DNA from: Callaeas wilsoni
Taxonomy: Eukaryota; Chordata; Aves; Passeriformes; Callaeidae
Direction: 5' to 3'
NCBI GenBank assembly: GCA_013398955.1
Contig: VWPU01002063.1
Coordinates: 124,001-188,000, forward strand
DNA length: 64,000 bases
In this document: in pieces, positions 1 through 12,440 of the stretch
How the letters are laid out: the number at the start of each line of letters is the position of its first letter
Numbering within the stretch: position 1 is the first letter of the stretch
Notes under the pieces: model-generated
The model's database searches: none
What the model was told of the DNA's origin: nothing
What the model saw: only the letters and a program-made list of their open reading frames with translations
Made by a program: the position numbers and the translations under genes

Positions 1-3000
1 AGAGAAGCAAATTCTGCTATGTTATTGCAAAATACATCTGAAATAGTTGATTTCACCAATTCCAGGGAACTTTTTTTCCCCCAGAGATTCAGAGCTGTGT
101 GATTGGGAGCTGTACCCCATTCTAATGCACACTTCTGTCTCAGGTGTTCAAGTACACTGGGCAATTGCAAATGCTTATTTTGCGAGGCAATGGAACAATG
201 TAAGGGATTATAAAAAGAGCTTCGGTTTTACAGAAAATATTCAGTAATTTTGAAATTAAAGTTGGACTTCCTCTAATTAAGCCACACAGACCAATAATAA
301 TTTTGGAAAATGTGGTCTGCAATGCCGATCATCCTACGCTGCTTTTGCAACCAGCCATTTGTCAAACTGGATGTTGTCACTGACACACACTTGGAAAAAA
401 AAGGGGGGAAAAAAAAGAAAAGGAAAAGAAAAAAACCCAAGACAAAGGTTCTTTCTTAAAAAACCACGAGGCTGGCATCGTTATCATGACATTTTAAAAT
501 GTAATAAGTTCTTATGTGCTCCTGTTTGCTTTCTGGTTTCCAAACGAATAAGAATAACATTCTGAAGCTTTTCTTTGGGACTGTGTAAGCTAGAAAGCTC
601 TTAAATAAATTGAAACTGTGTTCGTCATGTGAATAAATGATGTAGTAGCTTAGGCTTTAGGTGAAACACCAAATGTCTCAGAACTTTGTGTAAATCTGGT
701 GGGCTAGCACTGTTTCTTCAAAGTTGGTAGATTTATTCTAATTCTTTCTAGGTAAAGGCAAATACTTTTTAAAAAGAATGCCATTGCTGTCTTAAAAATG
801 AAGTTCCTTACTCCTGCAGTCAAACTGATAGCAAACAGATTCTGTTTGATTCCATAAAAAAGTGGTTTTTTTATAAAGGGTCTCAGAATGCATCTTTTGT
901 CCTATAATTACCTTAATGAACATAGTTGTTGTTTCACTGTGTAACTCCAAAGCTGTTGTACACTGAGCTGTTCTGAAGGGAGTGGACATGCATGTACATG
1001 GAGAGCATGGTGTGGAAAGAATCTGCTATTTAATGGAAACAAACATTTTGATTATCAAGCTTTCCAGTGCTATAAATATTAAGGTTCATAAAAGCAGAGC
1101 CCATACTTAGTTCCTCAGTGTCTCACTGAGCTGTCTTTTTAGAACCATTATGCCAGTACTCCACATAACTCTGACTGCCTGTCACTAGCAGTTTTGCTCT
1201 TGAGCCCTGCTCATGCACTATAAAGACGTGGCCCTGGCTTTGCCTCATTGTATCTGGAAAGGTCGGAAGAGGGGAGCAGAAGTGGCAGGGCCCTTGGTGT
1301 TGAAATGCAGGAAGGGGCACACCACAGATACCTACTGACCTTATGAAGACCATAAGAAAGGCTGACAGCTCCCACCACTCCATGCTGCCTGGGATTTCTC
1401 CTCTGTGTAGGCTTTATTGTCCTACTACCTTCGTTATTGCTAGTTGAGTTGGTAGAAAGCCTTGAGCTACCAGCAGTGTGCCAGCTACATCAGAGAGAGC
1501 ACAGGTCCGTTTGGTTCTCCTGGGTCAGTGGTGAGCTTAGCTCCGCCGGCTTCTCACTCTTGCACTGCTGTGGCCAGAGAGCCTGGCTTGGGCTCTGCTG
1601 CTTCTCCTGGGCAGGACCATGGCTGTCCTGCGGCTGGTGGCTCTCCTTAGGTGACACCCCGCGCTGCTCTGGCTCAGGCAATGAGTTCTGCATGGAATGG
1701 TGTGTTTGGCATCAGGGGGACTTAGGGCACTGGGTCTTCTCCTTGAGTCTGTGCCCAGCTGCGACTGCAGTACCGAGACAGCCATTGTTTGCAAACAAAA
1801 GTGCAGTTTGTTTTAATAGTATGTGAAAGTGCTTAGAGAAGGGTGCAGAACAATCCACATGCATTTCCATCTAACCATGGGGCTTTTTATCCCCTTGCAG
1901 CAGTCCAGGCTGGCCTAATTCCTTTGGTCACCTTCTGTATATGTAAAAGTCAATAGAGAAATGTGATTCCCCTGAGCAGTTACCACTCTGAAGGGAAATC
2001 CTCCTTCTAATCAGCAGTGGTTTCATGTTCCTGGCCGTTCTGGGAGAAACCTGTCAAGTGTGCTTGCTAGAGATAGAACTGTGGGACCTCAGCACATCAG
2101 TGCTGTGTGGCCATGGCTGACCTTGAGCACTTTCCTTTCTCCTTTGCTTCTCCTGTGTTTTGACATTACCTTACACAGCCTGAATTGGCATGTTCATACT
2201 GTAAAATTGCAAGTGAAAAATCTCGTCAACTTATAAAATCCTTTGTGTTTCCCTCAGGTTTAGGTAGTCAGTAGCTGTTCTTGGGTGATCAGGCCTTCTT
2301 TGAAAATCTGCCCAGACATCGCCAGTGACATGTGCTGATGCTGAATGTGTTTGAAAATCTGACCCTTATTGAGAAGGCCTTGCAGTAGAAGGATTCTGTG
2401 ATAGGATGTTGAGGTAGTGATGTCCAGACCCAGGTCCCAATGCTGTAACTGAAATCCGTAGTGCTGTCCTACAAAGCACCTGGTTAAACGCTGAGTTTTA
2501 TAGTTTCTGGTTCAAGCCAATCAAAGGATCCATCCCAAATACAGTTAGATGTGAGAGATGTCAACAGCTATGGTAGAATACATATCTGAAAGCAATGAGA
2601 CTTTCTGCATAAATGCCACCATTTTAGATCTTTGTCAGTCAACACTGTTCATAGCTAAGGTTGTTCTCCAGGTATTTCTTGCCAAAGGCAGCTGGACCCA
2701 TTAATTAATAGCAGGGATTTACAAATCCTTCAGTCATTGCCTTCTCAGCAGTTCTCTTATCCACAGAACATCACTTCTGCCTTTTCTGCCCTGAGTCCCT
2801 GCCAGGCTTGCAGTGAGGTGACCTGGTGGGAACTGATCAAAATGGGTGGAGGCAACCAAAATCTCCCTCCCCATAGATGCAGAAAAATGGTTTGAGTATG
2901 TTTGGGCTAAGGGCAGTACCTCTCTCAAAGCAGAGTAATGCTGTACTCTCTTCCCTCACTTGGGAAATCCTGTGGAATATAATCACCATCCAAAAGAGTA

Positions 3001-3914
3001 AATCCTCCCTAAAGCCCATTCCAAAGGAAGTCAGTCACACTCAGACACTGTAAACACTAACCTCCTTATCCCAACTCTCTCTGTGTACCCCCTCCACATC
3101 CCTATCCTCTTCTCTGCTCATGATATCCTTTTTTATCTTTCCTGTTACATCACTCCCGCCACACTGTATTAATCATCTGGCCACTATCACATTACACTTA
3201 ATAAATGAACAAGATCTAATACAAAAATCCCTCCAAACCAGATGACTTAATACTCTTTTATGCTTAGCTCTTTTTTTTATTCCACAGATGTGTTGCAAAC
3301 ACTCATGAGTGTTCTGTAGTAGATGAAATGTTTTTAGCAAAGATAGTTGAAAATAAATGTAATTTATATAAGCTATGTAAGTTCATTTCTGTTTGATGAA
3401 GTATTGTACATCCTGTCTTCATTGGAAAAAGAGAGAAAATTGCTATTTTTGTGTGCAGAAAAGGACAAACCCCACTAAGTTATGAGCCTAGTTTAACATG
3501 TGTCTCTAAGGTTAGGAGATGTTCTCAGGGCAGTCTGTGTCAGAGCTGGGACAGGCTCCACTAATATAGTCACAATATTCCCTTTTATCTAAAATACCCT
3601 GTTTTCAGGGGCAAAATGAATCACCTTCAGGAGTGCAAGTTCGGCTCTGTGGGAGCCGTAGGCCTCTGACTGAGCCTCTGTTTTGTTTTGCTTTCATGTT
3701 CCCTGACACAGCAGTGCCTTCTCATGTGTTTTGTACCTCATACAAAGTTGAAATTGCTTTTGGTAGCTCTTGGCCCTGCAGAGCTCCCATGCCCAGATGC
3801 GATTGCCATCCCTAAAGCTGAACCTTGGGCTTTAATAGATGGATCTGCTATTCCATTCTCCCTGCAGGATCTTGCAGTTGGGCTCTGCAGCCATTTCTGA
3901 CCTGTTTTCTTTCC
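1..3914. other. Noncoding sequence, no gene seen
   Basis: This is AT-rich unique sequence. A GC-richer patch at about 1440-1790 yields overlapping open frames on both strands with no recognisable protein, which I attribute to composition. Apart from the purine tract at 393-435 I see no repeat, RNA gene or promoter. Confidence 0.75.
393..435 (+). repeat. Homopurine (A/G) tract
   Basis: This is a run of about 43 purines: A8, G6, A8, then mixed GA. It is low complexity. Tracts of this kind can form triplexes, but nothing here shows a function. Confidence 0.85.
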
Positions 3915-4358
3915 TCATAGAATCATAGAATATGCTGAGTTGGAAGGGACCCATCAGGGTCATCGGAGTCCAACTCCTGGCCCAGCAATGCCACCATGTG
4001 CCTGAAATTTGAGCTCTCTCAGGCTTGGTGCTGTGACCACTTTCCGGGGGAGGCTGTTCCACTGCCCAGCCACCCTCTGGGTGAAGAACCATTTCCCAAT
4101 ATCCAACGTAAACCTCTCCTGACTCATCTTCCTGCCCTTCCCTTGAGTCCTGTCACTGGTCGTGAGAGTGATCTGTACCTGCCCTTCTGCTTCCCCTCAT
4201 GAGGACGGTGAAAACCTCAGTGAGCTCTCCCCTCAGCCTCCTCCTCTCCCGGCTGAGCAGACCAAGTGCCCTCAGCTGCTCCTCACACAGCTTCTCCTCC
4301 ACACCCTGCACCATCCTCGTGGCCTCCTCTGGACGCTCTCTAACATCTCGATGTCAGC
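3915..4358 (-). mobile_element. CR1 LINE 3' end, 5'-truncated, minus orientation
   Basis: The plus strand begins with TCATAGAATCATAGAA, the reverse complement of the ATTCTATG-type octamers that end avian CR1 elements. It is followed by the familiar TTGGAAGGGACC segment. Read on the minus strand, the part from about 4115 down to 3970 still encodes the C-terminal tail of the CR1 ORF2 protein (endonuclease/reverse transcriptase). It contains RFTLDIGKWFF, QWNSLPRKVV and APSLRELKF, and ends at a TGA near 3972. Further 5' (to about 4358) the nucleotide match to CR1 continues, with phrases resembling GAGAGCGTCCAGAGGAGGCC, but the frame is broken by indels and a stop. Similarity fades at about 4358. 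The reverse transcriptase and endonuclease domains are absent, so the copy is dead. It is moderately diverged and marks the genome as a bird (or other CR1-rich reptile). Confidence 0.93.
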
Positions 4359-7300
4359 AGCTCGTGCACCCTCACGGTGCTTTCTCTCCGTGAACACTCT
4401 GCTTTTTAACTTTTCTTTCCACGGGTGCCCCCAGGTGAGCAGGACACCCTCGGGGCACACCTGTGCAGCCCACTGCAGTGTCAGCCAGCTGTGCCCGATG
4501 CACCCTGGGGCTAGGGGAGGTGCTGAGTGCTGCACAGGGGCATGAGCAGGGCTTGGCCTGGGCTGATGTGCCCCCTGCTCTGAGTGAGCTGATTCAGACA
4601 GGCGGCATTAGCAGGGGTCTCTCCATCCTCTCTTACTGCGCTCTGTAGATGCACCACATCAAACAGCTCAGCTGCTTCTCAGTGTTAATTCCAACTTGTC
4701 GACCCTTACAGTTTCATCCCATCATGGGTGTAAAATGAAACATGAGATGATGGAGCTTGTGGTCTGAAATAGATACACAGAGAAGGCTCCAAAACACTAA
4801 AACTACCAAGGAGCCCTATATGGACATGTTGTGTGGGCTGTGACATATCACCTGTGCTATGGGAAATAAGTCATTAATGAGGAGATGCCTGGGAGAGAGC
4901 AGTAATAAGGATTTTTGAGCAGGATTTTGATAGAGCTATAATAGCAGATTTAAAAGCCCCCAATAATCCCCTTTATTTACTCACAAAAACATTACTGCTT
5001 TCATTTTTAAGCAAGAGGATTGCCATTTATGTGAAACTCACAAATATTCACTGTCTTAGGTTTGCCTGGGAGGTCATTATATTTGTCTGTCATTTGCTAA
5101 AATAGAGACGAATTTTCAATTTCCAAATTGCAATTTGTTCACCCCAAAATATTCTACAGAATATGTTAGGTTGCTAAATTGAAATAGTAATGACCCTTGT
5201 ATGACTGTGAAAGACTAAGCTCTGGGCTTTGAACACATCAGAGGCTTAAAAACACTGGTAAGTAGCTATAGCATTAGGTGATTAAGAGAGAAAGGTTGAA
5301 CTTTGCATCTGGTATAACTGCCATAAAGCTTTCCTGGAAAATGCAAACCAAATTACCCGAGTACTGGAAAATTGCATTTGAAAATAATAACGGTTTCATT
5401 TAGTTTTATCATCAAGACTGACAGCTGGAGGAGACTCGGTCTGTTGCTGAACCCCCAAATCAACAAGTTTTTTCTCATGACACACACAGGGGTGGGAGAA
5501 ACTGCTCATTTAAGACCAGTAAACAGCCACCGCTGTGAATTTCTAATCCTTTCATTAAGTCACGCTCCCTGATTGCTGGCTACGTTCACTTTCCTTTCTT
5601 TTAATTCACTATCTCTTCAATTATAATAATTGAAAACACATTAGGACCAAGAAAGGGAATGGAAAAAGCTAAGTAGACAATCACCTTGTAAACATCTTGT
5701 GATGGTGATGGCTATTTAACAGGAACGTTCAGTACCAACTGAGGCACAGGCGAGCTTATCCAAGCAAATCAATGCAAGTTAATCTTTCAGTGTCAGCTGG
5801 CTGAGTTTTGGACTAGTGATGAATGCCTTGACTGGAAAGATGAAATGCTGGAATGCCAGGCACTGCTCTGACAGCTACAGATGGTGCCAATTACTGCCAG
5901 TAGAGCCTGTCCTGCTGTGAGCCCAAGATGTCTGATTTGTGGTCACAGAAAAATGAAAAAGAGGTTTCCCAGCTGGGCCTGTCACCTGTCCTATATTGCT
6001 GCGTAGCAAAAACGGTATTTGTGTTCTAAAATCAAATTTCTTTGTATATTTATGCTAATGATTCCACCATGTTAATTACCAGACATATGCCTTGGAAAGA
6101 TGCAGGCACTATCAGAAAGCAGAATTTTCCTTTCTCTGGTTTAAAATAAATTCCAGAAATTATAGAAAAGTTAGAATAAAATGCAGTGTCAAAATGAAGG
6201 GGAAGGAGGTGAAAGGAGGAGGAATAAGCAATTCAATAGAGCAGGCAGACATTCTGTGCTTAATTTTTTTTCATGCAGTTGAAAGGGATTTACAGGCTGT
6301 AAATCAGAACAGGATCTAGCCCATGGTCTCCAGTCTTGCCATACTGAGCTTGAATGTTAATATAAGCCTTTATTTTTCCTTTGTACGTTTGAGCCTTTTT
6401 GTGTTTGTTTTTCATGTGCCGTCTTATTCCACTCCTACCCAAACTATACAAATTGTCATTTATTGCACTTTCACATTATTTCCTGCCTCTGTGATATTTA
6501 AAAGGATTAGTCTAGACATCTGTGATCTGTAATTGGCTTTTTCCATGAAAGGGGATCAGCTGTAAGAACTTAAGCAACCCAGACTTATTTTACTTGTGAT
6601 ACTTGAAAGCCTTCTGGACAGAGCACCTTTGCTGCAATGATTTAACACCAGGTTTGCTCACTGTGCAAATGCAGCTTCAGTCAGTCCTTTGCCATTGAAT
6701 CCACTGTGATTTTAACCACCTGAAAATAGCCCATGTGTTTTAATTAAAATATATATTGAAATAACTGGTTCCAGGTTGGGTTTTCTTTAGCATTGTGCTG
6801 TGAAAGGGGACCCTATAGAATACTCTAACTCTGAAATATATTTCCATTCTGCTTTTATTTATATATTAAATTAACAATAGCATGGTAATTATCCTTATTG
6901 GAGCATGAAATACAAATCTGCCTCGTTTTCCCCTGTCCTTGGAACTCATCTACCACCGTTTGCCTAATTGTTAAGAGCTAGTAGGTGGGGGTGTTGGGGA
7001 GCAGACGGCCTATTTCCATTTTATTAGACTCAACCTTTGCTAACGAAGCTATTTTTCCCTCAACTTCAAACACAAATGTTTAAGCAAATTTTAGAATTCA
7101 TTTAACAATAGTAGTAAATCAGTAGACAAACTGTACTGTAAAAATAACTCTTACAGCAGCTGTGGGATGGAGCGGGCCAAAGTACCTTTAGGTCCTGGCT
7201 TGAATCAGGGTGTATTTGGTGCTCTCAGATAAGCACTCAATTGCCAGTTATAATTCCACCATATAACTTAGAAGAACTGGCCCTGTGAGTTCCCAATAGC

Positions 7301-7540
7301 TGCGAATAATAAATTATAAGCTTTCAAGTGATCAGTTATTTAAGTATTTGTGAATTAAATGGTGGTGATAAAATGACAGATGGGAAGACACCACAACTTC
7401 CCTTAATTTTTGTCGTTTTGCATTTTGTCAAGTGATGAGGAAGGTGAAAACACCTGGCAAGTCTGGGAAGACTTTCAGTATGTCCATAAATTGCTGTAGA
7501 TTTCATGTGCCTGTTTGTCTGAGAGTACCATCTTTTATTT
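4359..7540. other. Noncoding sequence, no gene seen
   Basis: Directly right of the CR1 is a GC-rich piece (to about 4620) of unknown origin. It could be a further, unrecognisable part of the same insertion. The rest is AT-rich. About 4920-5060 is a complex low-repeat AT-rich patch of enhancer-like texture. No exon with convincing splice sites was found. Confidence 0.7.
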
Positions 7541-7633
7541 GTTACTGGGTTTGCTTTCCCCTACCCATAATTATTTAACTGTTAAAACCAAATATATAGG
7601 TTTTCCTGCCAAAGGTCTCACCTTCTTATAGAA
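7541..7633 (+). repeat. Diverged direct repeat, copy 1
   Basis: This segment aligns without gaps to 8033-8125, offset 492 bases. My hand alignment gives about 19 mismatches in 92 positions, near 79% identity. Shared blocks include GTTAC, TTTGCT, CCCTACCC, AATTAT, AGTTAA/TGTTAA, ATATATAGG, CTGCCAA and CTTCTT. Similarity stops quickly on both sides. It could be an old local duplication or two copies of an unrecognised short repeat family inserted in the same orientation. No coding role is apparent. Confidence 0.8.
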
Positions 7634-8032
7634 CCTCTTGTTTTAGCACATACCAGCGAAGTAACTTGCTTTTTCATGGTTGCCTTATTCTGTGTAGGTT
7701 CCTGTGTTTAAAAACATTATCATTAGTATAAATGCAAAGGGAGTTTGCTGGAGGAACCACACAAAAAGCCATTAACTGAGTGGGTAATATCCATAGGCTC
7801 ATTCTTAGGTGCAGCTGTCAGGATTATAGATTTGATACCATAAAATAAAAAGTCTCTCAGGTTCCCTTGTTATCAGCAAAGTGGAGGTGGTGAAACAGAG
7901 ATGCGCTGCCTTTGGGGCTTTCTCCTGCAGCCCCTCGGTGCTAAGCTGTGCCATGGCCCTGGCAGTGGCTGTGGGTGTGTGGCACAGGTGAGCTCAGGGC
8001 AGTGCTCACCTGGCTGCTGCCAGTCTCCCCTT
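7634..8032. other. Spacer between the two direct repeats
   Basis: This is AT-rich at the left and GC-rich at 7900-8030. No gene, transposon end or target-site duplication was seen. Confidence 0.7.
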
Positions 8033-8125
8033 GTTACCGTGTTTGCTCTGCCCTACCCCGAATTATGTAACAGTTAAGCCCAGATATATAGGGTTTGCTG
8101 CCAAGGGCCTCAGCTTCTTGCAGAG
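8033..8125 (+). repeat. Diverged direct repeat, copy 2
   Basis: This is the partner of 7541-7633, in the same orientation. This copy is more GC-rich (CCCGAATTATG where copy 1 has CCATAATTATT) and sits at the edge of a GC-rich patch (about 7900-8035). The intervening 399 bases show no repeat that would explain the duplication. A third copy was not seen elsewhere in the window. Confidence 0.8.
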
Positions 8126-8499
8126 AATATTTTGGTTGTTTCCCGAACCGCATTTTCATTTCCTGACTGCTGGGAGAAGAAGGCTGTAATGAGTGAAAGC
8201 CACAGCAGTGCCCTCCCCACCCCATATACAGCATTTTTTGGGGGGCAGATGCACTGTTTTGTGTAACATTCAACCTGGGGAGATACTTAACCACTTTGCC
8301 TCAGTTCAGCATGTCTAGTACTTGGCACAAATCAGTGTATTCGTGTTTCATTCAGCTTGGATAACAGCCAACACAGAGACTCTATTTTCATTTTTGAATT
8401 TCACTTGGCAGATCCTTAAAAGTCACTGGAGAACTTTGCCTGGGTAATAAAAAGCAACTTTTTTTATTGAAAACTAATTATTTTTTCAGCTCCATGTGC

Positions 8500-8690
8500 C
8501 AGCTGTTTAAAAACGTTGTGGTCACGTTAGCGCGTACTTTAATTACAGAGTTCTAGAAAAATGCAGATCCTATTGTGAAATGTTCCTCACAGCAGCTAAT
8601 AAGCCACTTATTTTCAGCCACATCCAAGCTGTTAAAATACACAGATAGCTTTTGCGACTGTAATTAAGAGTCATTTAACACTAAATGCAG
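8500..8690. other. Candidate conserved noncoding element
   Basis: This is non-repetitive sequence with several CpGs in an otherwise CpG-poor neighbourhood (ACGTTGTGGTCACGTTAGCGCGTAC region, 8512-8537). It is followed by TTTAATTACAG, CTAATAAGCC and TGTAATTAAGAG motifs. Retained CpGs inside AT-rich sequence can indicate constraint, but no open frame is supported. Confidence 0.3.
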
Positions 8691-10384
8691 AAATACCAGG
8701 ATAAAGCATCTACCTGTTTTGGGTGGGAAATGGTGAGTTTAAGGCTAGGAGACCAAGCTTGTGCGTATATGCAAGATGTGGTTAATGCTGAGTGAGGGTT
8801 TCAGAAACGCTCAGGACTTTCCAAGTCACTGGGAACACCAGGCTGAAGGTGTCTTTGAAATTTCTTTTATCCCTATGCATCCTTAGGCACCTAAACGCTT
8901 TTGAAAACCAGGCATGGAAAGACTCCTGGGATGCCGTAATGGGCTCTGCTGGCTCAGGACACAGAGCGTGGCTTGGGAGGAGCCGGGCCAGGAGTGCAGT
9001 GGCACAGACCTCAGTGCCAGAGACTGTCTCCTTGGCAGCCGTGTCCCTGACTTTGTTTCAGTCCCTGAAAGAATAGGGTGGGAACAAGAGGATCAGCAGA
9101 GAGGACAAGCACTTCGTGAACTCGAGCAGGAGGTCTGCTCTCCTTTGAAGTGAGCCCCACAGGGATGCTGGGAGCTGTGTCGCTCCGTGCAGCTGCAAAT
9201 CCCAGCTTCTCTGCATTCACCCTTCCCGTGCGACCTGCCTTCCTCCGCCAGGGAAGTGTTTCTTCCAACATTCTGTGTCGTATGAAACCTCATCTTTCAT
9301 AGTGCCAGCGTTTGCAGAGCATTTGGCCTGCCAAATGCTGCTTCAAATTAAGGATGGTTTTGAGCCAAAATCTGGGGTTCAAACACCTTCAAACTTTGGG
9401 AAAGTTTGTATCCCAATTTTATGGCTTTGCTCTATCCCTGCTTCATTTCAGTCTTACCTAGTTACAGATTTTATATTCTCCTGCAATCAGAAGCTGCAAA
9501 GAAATGTAACAGGAACAGAGTGGGTGGATGTTTCATGGGAGAATAGTAAAACTTTGCCTGGCTGGAGGCATGCTCAGTTTCCTTGGTCAATTTATTGGAC
9601 ATATAAAAAGGATTATTCAATGGACAAGAACAGTCCTGCATCCCTACCTTTCTTACACTGTATTTCTGGTCATACCTCTCATATAAAAATAAAGTACCTT
9701 TTGCTATTACATTTGATTCATTCCTGTAAAAACTAATCTGTTGCATATATATAAGCAGAATTTTTATAAAACTATATAAACACTAAGGGAAAATGCCAGA
9801 ACAGATGGAACGTAATAAAGCCATTTAAAAGTATTTGCTGGACATTCAATACCACACATGTATGTTTCTCTTCCATAGCTTTTTAAATTATTCTTTGAGC
9901 TTGTTTAGATTCCATTGGACATCATTTTTCCTCTCACTGTTTTGAAATAGATTGAAGATGTATTTCACCTATATTCTCACATTTTAAGTGTAAGCATGCA
10001 GTGAGTATGTTATCACAGCAAACTGTAGGTACAGTATTTGCTTATATTAATTTATATCTAGTTTGTGCCATTAGAGACAAATGTAGCTGTTATAAGTAGC
10101 CTGTTCTAGGAATAAACAAAATAAAATGGAAATGTCAAATCTTTCTAAACATGTGAATTTCAAAACCATTTCTTTGACCACAAAATGTATCAGAATAATG
10201 CATCTAAGGATGTCTTAAAAACCAAAAAAACCAAACTAGACTGGCTGTTTTGATACTGTGCAATTTGACATTTTCTCCCACAAAGTGGTAAAAACCAAAG
10301 AGATGAACCAGTTTAAGGTGAAGAGGGAAGAAACAAAAAGTACATTTTAATGAGACATTTACAAATTGTTCAGCACAGAGAGAG

Positions 10385-10610
10385 GCGCATTACCCTAGCA
10401 CTTTGTCACTGTAAATATTGCAGATGTCGTTTGTCGGAGTTTGTCCTGGAGCATTATTAGAGCAAAATATACAAACATACAGCCAAATCTCTTTGTGTTG
10501 ATATTAATGCTTTTGACTCAGACTTGAGCAGGAAATCCAGATCTGCCCTACAATCAAATAGTCATTAGAGGCCGAGACTAATTGCTGCAGTGATTAATTC
10601 CGTGCAGACA
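10385..10610. other. Candidate conserved noncoding element
   Basis: This is complex AT-rich sequence with retained CpGs (GATGTCGTTTGTCGGAG near 10424) and paired TAAT-type motifs (GACTAATTGC and TGATTAATTCCG near 10577-10603). No repeat or coding signal is seen. Assignment rests on texture only. Confidence 0.28.
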
Positions 10611-12239
10611 CCAGTGCTGGTGTGGTAGGTCCTGCTTGGCTGGCGGTGGGTTTACTGCAACACGGGCAACCAACACCCAAACCCAGCAGAGCTGCAACCC
10701 ACGGGAGGCACTAACTGTGGATTCCCTGTGTGCTTCACCTGCCCCAGGATACTGTGAGCAGGAGGGAAGCAGGAGGCACCCCAGGTGTCCTGGGGGCAGC
10801 CGGGCATCCAGCAGCCATGCTTCCACCTGCACAGCACCGGCACCTCACACACCCTGACGCTGGCTGCTCTTGTCCAAAGGGAAGTTTTATTCTACTACTT
10901 GTCAAGCGTCCCAGGCCTGTCACCTTGGGTAGATAGACCCCATGTCCATGACTCTGTTCATATATTCCACCATCCTTCCACGCTTTATTACCAGATATTT
11001 TAGTTAAACAGCAGAAGCCTAACTGATTTTGTTGTTTTTTCCTGTCACCATCAGGCCCTTTTGCCTGTCTCTTTCATGGCTGTACTGGTTCAGCTGGATT
11101 TGAGGGATGTTGGAAAATGTACAGGCATAAGCCAGGAACCAGCAGTGAGGATGGAGGATCTAGTGGTTGCTTGCCTGGCTGCGTTTGGCATGACTGAGTA
11201 CTCTGTAATGTGGCACAGGGAACTGTCCTTGCTTTGGGGTGAGGTTCCTCCTGAGGTTTCTCAGAGAGTGCCTGTCCATGAAGTCCTGAGGCAGATGTCC
11301 TGCAGGCAGCATCACCAGCTTCCCCAAGGTGGGTGGTAGAGCTCCAGCTGAGTTCCACAGGGGTGAGAAAGGTCATTAAGAGAAAAACATAATGTCTTTG
11401 TTGGGTTCCTCCTTATCAGACACCCATGGTTTCACGACAGCTATCAAAACCAGCACACTCCTGGATGTTTCAAAAGCCCCATTTCCCTCTGCAGGTTTTG
11501 CCAGGAAGCACGGGGTTTTTTATTCATGCTGTATTTTAAAAATGCATTTGAGTGAAAAGTTCTTATTTTCTTAAAACTCGGAATCATTCTTTATAAATTA
11601 CAAATGTTTAATTTTTTTGGGCTGCTAGGCGTTTTTGGAAAGCTGCCAACTTCTTAATGTATCAGTGTGTACGTATGCGCTCGCTACCACCGGTGAATGT
11701 AATTAATGTTTGAAAATTGTGTCTTTCAGTCTTGCAAGCATAAAGAAATGTTTTAATTTGACAGTAAGGCTGACAAAATACTCATTTGTTTTGGGACAGA
11801 CCCTCACCTACTTGCAATGTAGACAAGTGCAAAGAGGAAGGAGAGTCTTTCCAGAGTTTACAGCATGAGTAAATATCAGATCGGAACCTCTATTTGCAAA
11901 AAAAAAAATCCACATCAATTTTAATTTGTATTTGTAATATTAGCAATTTCCAATAGTGAAATTTGCTAAAATGCTTATGGTACAATTAACTATTAGGGAA
12001 GAAAAGTAAAATTAACAACAGCCTTTGACAAACATCTCCTCTTTTTATCTAAGGCATTTTGGTGTGCCCATGAAAAATAAACTTATGTTCCATTTGTAGT
12101 GCAATGAACCAAAGCTGTGTAAGTGCAAACAGAGAAAAATACAAATTTTGTGAGAAAGATATGATGGGCTGTTTTCAGGAGTCAAGGTAATTGTAAAAGA
12201 TCTATCTGGGCTAATGCGACTGCTTTATATTTTTGTCAT

Positions 12240-12440
12240 GCCTTTGTAACACTGAAGATCATTAGGAGCTGTCTCCAGGGAAAGGGACCTGTGTCTAAAA
12301 TCAGTTTGGGCCCATTATCTTCAGTAAGCGACTGTCTATACCCCAGGCATCCTGAATCCTCTATTTACTGGGGGAGGAAGCACATTATGTAATGGGTATT
12401 AATGCAGTGGGACCCCACATTTCTAGAGCTCATTAATTTG
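12240..12440. other. Candidate conserved noncoding element
   Basis: This block has no simple repeats and balanced composition. It contains TTACTGGGGGAGGAAGCACA, ATGGGTATTAATGCAG and GCTCATTAATTTGAATGG. It has no recognisable coding content or transposon. It is listed because it stands out from the looser flanking sequence. Cross-species comparison is not available here. Confidence 0.25.

Noticed and set aside
3832..4092. Minus-strand 86-codon frame across the CR1
   Set aside because: It is an out-of-frame shadow of the CR1 tail. The genuine ORF2 C-terminal frame is a different one and ends near 3972.
9275..9736. Plus-strand frame of 153 codons
   Set aside because: It begins at GTG, overlaps another frame on the minus strand, and has no recognisable protein features.
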